Shown here: positions 57,640 to 64,000 of the stretch, piece by piece
Position numbering within the stretch: position 1 is the first letter of the stretch
Layout: each line of letters opens with the position of its first letter
NCBI GenBank assembly: GCA_028673005.1
Contig: CM054113.1
Location: 175,133,956-175,197,955, forward strand
Origin: Tanypteryx hageni
Lineage: Eukaryota > Arthropoda > Insecta > Odonata > Petaluridae
Length of the DNA: 64,000 nt
Reading direction: 5' to 3'
The notes under the pieces: generated by a model
Seen by the model: only the letters and a program-made list of their open reading frames with translations
Database searches by the model: none
What the model was told of the DNA's origin: nothing
Made by a program: the position numbers and the translations under genes

Positions 57640-58085
57640 TTCAATTCCCAAAAAAATGTCAACTCGAAAACGGCTGAATCTATTTCAATCATTCTCTCAG
57701 TTTTGAATAGACCTACACCTAAAAAGGCTTATGGGTAATCACCGTGCAGTATAATCTCTCTAGATTGATTCCAGGATCGTATAATTCCTCATTTGGATAA
57801 CATAGGACTTAGTGCAGCATATTTTTTATTTGCACTTCAAAATTTCTGAAAATAATCGTACAACCTTGATATTTGAACCCAAAAAAGCCTAAATGAATGA
57901 AAATTCATTTTTTTACCGTCGATTTTTAAATATGCGTTGAATTGACGCACAGATTTCTTTTGAACCCGAAAATTTCATGTTTTTTGGTGAGAAAATAATT
58001 CCTCGTCAAGAGAAATTCCATTGTACATTGCTTATGAAAAACAAGAAATATTTCGTGAATTTACACCCGTGATCACCAATACTGA
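57640..58085 (+). repeat. Interspersed repeat R5, copy 2
   Basis: Matches the reverse complement of 19785-20260 over about 450 bp, with blocks such as GGGTAATCACCGTG, GCAGCATATTTTTTATTTG and GAATGAAAATTCATTTTTTT. Noncoding. Confidence 0.75.
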
Positions 58086-60201
58086 AGAAAATATGAATAT
58101 TTAAACGTGGAATTAAGATGTTTCATTAAAAATGTGATCATAAGTTTTTTATTAAATTAACCCTAGTCAAATCTATATCACGTTGTCGCGAGTAAGATCT
58201 TTTGATGGGATAGAGATTTCGGAACTATAGCGCAACAACGTAATTTGCGACAACGTCTGTAAACAAAGTGCTTTGGCAGAACATGAAAGACTTGGAGCTT
58301 CACCAAAATTAAATGTAAATATTGTAAGTAATGCAACCGAAGCTAATCTAAATAAAATTAAGTTAATGCATATAAAGGTATCATCTATATAAAAGTTAAT
58401 TAAAAATTCTTTTTTATATTATCACTTGTTTATAATTTTCTTCTATATCTATACAGACTTAATTTGATTTATTTTTAACTAGAACAGGATGGAAGTAGTT
58501 TTGCAACGGGGGAGGGAAAGGGGCATTCTTTGTAATTATTCTAGTATATATGCTTGTGAGTTTTGCGTAATTACATATAATATTGAAAGGTTTTATTCAT
58601 ATAAGGCTCAAAAATTCACGCACACTTTTTACACTCCAACATTTGCCATGTATTCAGTTAAAGAAGAGTTTAAAGTAAAATCTATTAAAACATTTTAAGG
58701 GGGTCATATAAATTAACTCGAGATATTTAGCTGCAGCATTTGTTATTACTGCTAAGTAAAATTTCCGATATATATAAACTCATTAACATATCATTATTTA
58801 CTTATTTATCGAAAATATTTGAGATTTTTTTCCTACTTGCGGATATTTGGCAGACCATACTGAAATAAACTTTTCCGTTAATCGAGACGGAACTAAACCA
58901 CTCTTTTCAGATCCGTTTCACGCTTTAAAAAAATTATGAAGCGGGATTTATTTTTTCTTTATGACAACACTTGGGTTTGTAATCCTTGAAATCCTTTCAG
59001 CGTAAAAAGTGATGGATAAAAAAGCGAGCTGCCATTTTAGACTAGCCATTCTTCCGAATGCCAATTGTATTCCTTAAATCGAACGAAAAATGATGAAGTT
59101 ATTCGGAACAACCTTACGAAAATGATCGTTTCCTGAAACATATCTGTCTCTACCATTCACCCAATAAAAATTTATATAAAATGGAGGGAGAAAAAAAATC
59201 GTATGCTCTTTATGATTAGCTTTAATCCTTGAATTAAGAAAGAATTTGAACGGGAACAAGTACAAGGATGTGAAAATCGAACATTCTCTTAAGGAATGGT
59301 TAAGGTTGCCACGGTATTGCGAGTTCCAAAAATGTGCCGAAAAAAGTAGAGCGGGGCAGTTTTGTGTTATAGAAATTTTTAGTGTTGCCTTGGACGTTTG
59401 AATGATAAAATAATTTGACAAAAAAACGCAAATATCGTTGGAATTTTCTATTAAAAATTTGGTTTTATAGAAAACTTTTGCAGTTTCTCTTCCACTTGTG
59501 TGGCAAGGACACATACCATTTATGGTTAAGAAGTACGAGAAATGGATGTTTCGCTTATATGCAGCTGGGTTGAAACGATAAATCTTCGGAAATTCATTTT
59601 TATTCTCCAAAATAAAAATGGTAGAACCATTGTATTAGTGTTAAATAGAAATTTCAAGTAATAGCCATCCTGAACCAAAATAAAATGGTTTGTATTTTTG
59701 GTTCATTTTCCCAAATAAGGAGGACGAATGCATGATAATTGTAAGATGATATTTAAGTCGGTATATTTGACAAAAAAATACATCCGCAAACGACCATTTC
59801 GCAATAAAAGCAATATTTAAAAATGAATTGAAATCCGGAAATAATAACAGAAGGGACTAGATTTTTTTCCAAGAAAAAAAAGCATTTCCAAAATAATTCA
59901 TTTATTAGACAAATCAGGCATGGTTTTGTGCAACATTCGTAATTTGAACGAAGTTTTTCTTTTTAGTTTCTGAAAGGTTAAATTTCACATTTTATTAGTT
60001 ATTTTAATACAAAAAAATTTAATAGCGATTTGATAAGTGAATAGTTAAATAATCATTTTTATAATTTTAAGTTCTTTGGGAAATGATAAAATAAATAATT
60101 TAATTTTTTTATAAAACTTGATGGATTAATCTCTCTTGAAAAGTTTTGAAAATTCGTTGCAGCCAAAACTAAAGAACTCATTTGTCCGCACGAACAGATG
60201 T
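58086..60201. other. No gene supported
   Basis: AT-rich. A 178-codon minus-strand open frame at 59074-59610 lacks an ATG near its start, has no recognisable domain, and is best treated as chance. Confidence 0.4.
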
Positions 60202-60207
60202 TTTATT
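60202..60207 (-). terminator. Candidate poly(A) signal of cuticle gene C
   Basis: AATAAA on the minus strand, about 138 bp past the stop codon at 60345. Confidence 0.6.
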
Positions 60208-60344
60208 CTATCAAAAAGCTATTTACATAGAGAACAGGTAAAAAACAGCGTCAATGTACACAATGGAGAGGGCGATCTGTCCATTCAAGACGGTCCCGAG
60301 CGGTGGATGTCACGTCGGACGAGGTTATTGAAAAGCGCCGACCC

Positions 60345-62023
60345 TTAGCCATGGTGTCCTCCCAGAAACTCTCCTCCGTAGCCGCCGTAACCACCGTCGT
60401 ATCCCCCGTATTCACCTCCTTCGTGGCCGTGGGCATTTATGTAGACGGGGACGGACTTGTACACGGGATATGGCTGCGGCACCGGGACCTTCACGGGGAC
60501 TTGGACGGGGTAAGGCACGGGCTTAGGAACTTGCACGGGAAACGGATGGGGCACGGGGATTTTGACGGGAATGTGGACGGGATAAGGGACCCTTTTCTCC
60601 ACGGGGTAGGGCACAGGCCTTTCCACCGGGACAGGGTAAGGCTTCTCCACGGGGACGGGATAGGGCTTCTCGACGGGATACGGGACGGGATGCGGGAACG
60701 GAACTCCCACTTGCTTCACCACGGGCACGGGAACGGGATGCGGCACTGGAACCGGCACTTCCTTGGTGACTGTGATTATCTTTTCGTGTCCGTGTCCATC
60801 GTATCCTCCGTATCCCCCGTAACCTCCGTAACCGCCGCCCAAGACAAGTCCTCCGTGTCCACCTCCGTAGCCGCCGTCATAGCCTCCGTAACCCAGATCC
60901 AACAGCCCTCTCTTCTCCTGCTTTTTGACGTCTTCCTTCGCCTCTTCGGAGGATGCGAAGGCGACGGCCAGGGCCAATAGGAAGATCAAAGTCTGTAAAT
61001 AAATTCGTCCAATAACTTTCTATCGTTGGGTCGAAAACAAACAAACGAGACAAAAACTTTGTAAGCTTTTTAGGCGTTCTTTACCAACTAAGCAATAGGA
61101 GCGGAGTGCCTGTCTGTCTGTCGCGTCTTTTATCTCTTGAACCGCTTAGCGGGTTTCAATAAAATTTAGCATGAGATATTCTCATTAAAATTCATCGCGT
61201 AAATATGATTTTGAGCCGTATCAGTCAATTAGAACTTCCACTTTACATAATGTTCCTATATAATATACTAATGGAGACCTTTTGAAAGGTCCGTGTATTT
61301 CGTTGCTGGTGTATGCTGCGCTTAATTTTTCGTTCAAGGGGATGACGTGGTGGCAAACGAAACACGCGCACACATGAAATTGTTTAAACTTTGTACTTAT
61401 TTCCATCGGATGATGAAGATTAATCATAAAAAATAATGGCGTAACAATTTTTCTACAAAAATAAGTAAAAAGTTCAAATGATTTCAAGTGCTTCATTTAC
61501 CACACGTGTCCTACCATACGTATTAAGGAGTTCCAAGAAGAAGTGAGCCATATTTTTCGATTGATTTAACAATAGATATTATTCTAGAAGGAGAATATTT
61601 TTAACAACAATTGAATATTTGCGGTAACGTGGACGGATATATTCTAACCTAAGCGTTCTATCCCTAGTATAAAAATCAGAGAGAGAGAGAGCTTAAAACT
61701 ATCCTTAAATATTCGGGAAATCTCTCAATTCCGTTTCCACCGGCAATTAATATATTCGCAAATGGTTCCAAATATTTTGTCTTCCATCGAGAAAGTCGAA
61801 TCGTATTCTCGAGAGCGAGCAAATCGGTACGGGAGGAAGTTTGAAAACGCTTCTTATCTTTTGCGATGGATAGCCGCCAGAACTGCTTTTCGATACGAAA
61901 TTAAAATATTTCAAAAGGAAGAATATGTTAAAAGTCGTTGTTAACTGTCCCCTGCTTAAATATGTCGCTCCTTTAAATACGGAACGGTAAGACCAAACGG
62001 TTTTCCCTTACCGGTAGCTTCAT
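60345..62023 (-). CDS. CPLCP-like cuticle protein C (Pro-Val and Gly-Tyr rich)
   Basis: A secreted structural protein of 219 residues, paralogue of genes A and B. Exon 1 (62012-62023) encodes MKLP and ends at GTAAGG. The intron is 1019 bp. Exon 2 (60345-60992) starts ACTTTG after TTATTTACAG. Residues 1-18 are a signal peptide (MKLPTLIFLLALAVAFAS). E-K-R-G lies at 30-33, then a Gly/Tyr block with YGGYGGYGGY. The Pro-Val domain (about 75-190) opens KIITVTKEVPVPVPHPVPVP and repeats YPVEKPYPVPV and VPYPVEKRVPYPVHIPVK. The tail is GGYDGGYGGYGGEFLGGHHG. It is closest to gene A in the S-S-E-E-A-K propeptide and YPVEKPYPV blocks. The intron carries an R3 repeat copy, indicating past insertion into the gene. 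Confidence 0.88.
61066..61260 (-). repeat. Repeat family R3, copy 3, in intron of gene C
   Basis: On the minus strand it reads ATTTTATTGAAACCCGCTAAG, CGACAGACAGACAGG, then GTAAAGAACGCCTA. It has the same order as the 5.6-kb and 57.1-kb copies. The partner arm of the terminal hairpin is not intact. Confidence 0.65.
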
Positions 62024-62071
62024 CCCGTCCGTGTGTTGAAGTTGCGATATTGGCGGAATCGGAAGTCTGAG

Positions 62072-62104
62072 TGACGAGGGTTCCCCCTCGTGGACCGTTT
62101 TATA
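62072..62104 (-). promoter_or_regulatory. Core promoter of cuticle gene C
   Basis: TATAAAACGG (62095-62104, minus strand) lies 32 bp upstream of the A in CGTCACTCA (A at 62072). The 5' UTR would be about 49 nt before the ATG at 62023. Confidence 0.7.
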
Positions 62105-62821
62105 CCTTGCCATCTGATTGGCTCCGCTTCCTCCGCCATCTCGGGCGGGACAACCCCGTGCTTTCGCCACCCACTACAAGAGCAAACCGCTCACCCGTAC
62201 GAGGGCGTTCGCCGGCATTCAGGGATCCATGATTACGCAAATGCATCCACCTTCACCTTAACTCACTTACTCTCTCTCTCTCTATCGCCTAAGCACATTC
62301 ACCGATGCGATAAGCCTTTCTAAAACGTCTAAATCCGCGTGGAGGACAGGAAAAAATCTAACGAGGACGTTTTTTCGAGATCTTGTTTCGTTTCCGCAAA
62401 ATGTTATGTTCCGGATGTCAATAGATTGTGATTGAAAAGGATATGATACGGCGTAGAGTTGGTTCTTGAGAATTTTCCTGCTTTTGTTTTTGCTTTTGAA
62501 CGAATGCGTGCCAATAAAAGATTATAGTTTCGGGTCGTCTTGGAATTGATGGGAATATAGGACAAAAGAGTGGGAATGGGAATGTTAGGTAACAAAGACG
62601 TATATTATAGATACTGTGAGGGAATAACTAATATTTTACGACAGCTGAAGATATTTGAGTCATATAATGGATTTCTTCTTAGTGAAGTAATATTTTATTC
62701 TTAGAAATCGCTAAGTTAAAAAATCACAAATTAATGCAACGTCTTATGTATAGTGATATTATAGCAATTTATTAAAGTTCTTTTTTGCTACTCACTATGA
62801 AATAAATCATCTTAATACAAT
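62105..62821. other. Upstream of cuticle gene C; nothing specific recognised
   Basis: Includes a (CT)n run at 62268-62283 and short frames lacking domains. Likely promoter-proximal DNA of gene C up to the Tigger element. Confidence 0.4.
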
Positions 62822-64000
62822 ACACTCATCCTTCGGTTTACGAACGGAATTCGTTCCTCAAAAACCCTTCGTAATGCGAAAATTCGTAAATCGAAAACCC
62901 CGTTTCCATTAATTTATATTGGAAAAGCTTTGATCTGTTCCTGAGCCCAAAAAAATCACCCAATTAAAATAAAATCTCAAATATCATTTTTTTAAATTTA
63001 TCATAAAATCGCTCAAGCAAACATTATTACAGTAGTTTGTGCAAGTTTTCATAAACAGCTTAATTTATAAACTTTATAAAAGTTATGGTAACGAAGATGA
63101 ACTGCTGTCAAGCATTTATCGGATCGTCGACGTCTTCGTCTTCTGAAATTTCAGAACGTGAAATTTCTGAGGTTGAGAAGACGAAGAAGTTAATGGACGA
63201 AAACACGAGAGAATAGAAGTTTGTTTTGCTTTTCGTTTCATAGAATCATAGAGCACACGATAACATTGGATTGATACATCAATGCGAGTTCTACATTGCC
63301 TATTCTTTTCCATATTTTGGTCGTTCTCGTCCAAAATTGTACTAACAGCATCAACAGCTGCAAAGAGCTTCTCCAATTACTTCATGTCAAATGTTTTTCG
63401 TGGCGTCTTCTTCCTCTTGCTCTTCCTGGGACAAATGTGCGTCGAGTTGAATCAACTCTTCATTGGTTAGCTCTTCATTGTACAATTGCAACAAATTTTC
63501 CACATCATTGTCGCCTACTCCTTCAAAACCTATTTTGTTTGACAGATCCACTATGTCCTTTTAAATGTTTTTTACGGCCACCTCACCACCTTCAAAATCA
63601 TGAACATAATTGGGCAATAGCTTCTTCCAAACTCCATTCATAGTTTTCCGTGTTACATTATCCCATGCTGTTCCAATGTTTTCGATTGCCATTTTTATGT
63701 CGTGTTGCTTCCATAATTATTTCACTGTTGCTGTTTCGTTGCTGTCTAGTCCATCGATAAAATATTTCATTGACAGCTGGAGGTGGTAGGCCTTTAATGT
63801 TGAGATGACACCTTGGTCCATGTGTTAGAGTATGGAGGTTGTGTTGAGAGGCAAAAAAGCAACTTGGATATTTTCGCCATAATCGAAAACACTCGTTGGA
63901 TGACCCGGAGCATTATCAATAATCAAAAGTGCTTTGTTGGTGAGATTATTCTCGGCACAATATTTCGCCATGAAAGGAGAAAGATATTTGCTGACGTAGT
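62822..64000 (-). pseudogene. Tigger/pogo transposase pseudogene, runs off the window
   Basis: The minus strand encodes the C-terminal half of a CENPB/Jerky-related DDE transposase. It has KALLIIDNAPGHP at about 63899-63937 (second catalytic Asp), IQVAFLPLNTTS, HMDQGVISTLKAYHL, KMAIENIGTAWDNVT and NGVWKKLLPNYVHDFEGGE. In-frame stops occur just before HMDQG, after A-T-V-K and after V-K-N-I, so it is dead. A pogo-type terminus CTTCGGTTTACGAACGG lies at 62832-62848, giving the 3' end near 62822. The N-terminal half lies beyond 64000. Confidence 0.85.

Noticed and set aside
59074..59610. 178-codon minus-strand open frame
   Set aside because: No ATG near its start, no recognisable domain, AT-rich chance composition, no splice or promoter context.
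60303..60980. 225-codon plus-strand open frame
   Set aside because: Antisense shadow of cuticle gene C exon 2.

Overview
The window looks like an arthropod nuclear genome, most likely an insect. It is AT-rich and repeat-dense, with spliced genes, TATA/initiator promoters, microsatellites and decayed LINE, hAT, piggyBac, pogo/Tigger and Helitron-like copies. The three confident protein-coding genes encode secreted cuticle-type proteins rich in Pro-Val and Gly-Tyr, of the kind grouped in insects as low-complexity cuticular proteins (CPLCP-like). The exact species cannot be read from the sequence.

Layout. 0-9.2 kb: a small inverted-repeat element, a long pyrimidine tract, a composite hAT insertion (2372-6296) holding a broken LINE that is itself interrupted by an 872-bp TIR element, then a purine tract and a Helitron-like 3' end. 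10-12.4 kb: a large foldback (inverted repeat) element. 13-25 kb: a LINE remnant on the minus strand, more Helitron-like ends, an intact hAT MITE with perfect 8-bp target duplications, a tandem duplication, a tRNA-Thr-like gene and several interspersed repeat families. 25-31.4 kb: hammerhead-like motifs of Penelope type, a possible first exon with a TATA/initiator promoter, and a broken piggyBac transposase. 31.9-33 kb: the inverted partner of a repeat seen at 22.3 kb. 35.1-37.5 kb: a nearly complete but dead hAT transposon of the GTF2IRD2/ZBED-like type.

39-62 kb carries the gene cluster: three paralogues, all on the minus strand, about 10-11 kb apart (coding spans 39534-40891, 49493-51129, 60345-62023). 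All three have the same architecture: a 12-nucleotide coding first exon, one phase-0 intron (482, 995 and 1019 bp), a signal peptide, an E-K-R-G site, a Gly/Tyr block, a Pro-Val domain opening with a T-K-E motif and a Gly/Tyr tail. All have a TATA box about 31 bp upstream of a GTCAC-type initiator. This is a local tandem gene family whose products are probably co-secreted into cuticle. The intergenic spaces are filled by repeats. The window ends inside a decayed Tigger/pogo transposase on the minus strand.

No prokaryotic, CRISPR or clear viral genes were seen. Most other open frames are low-complexity tracts or antisense shadows.
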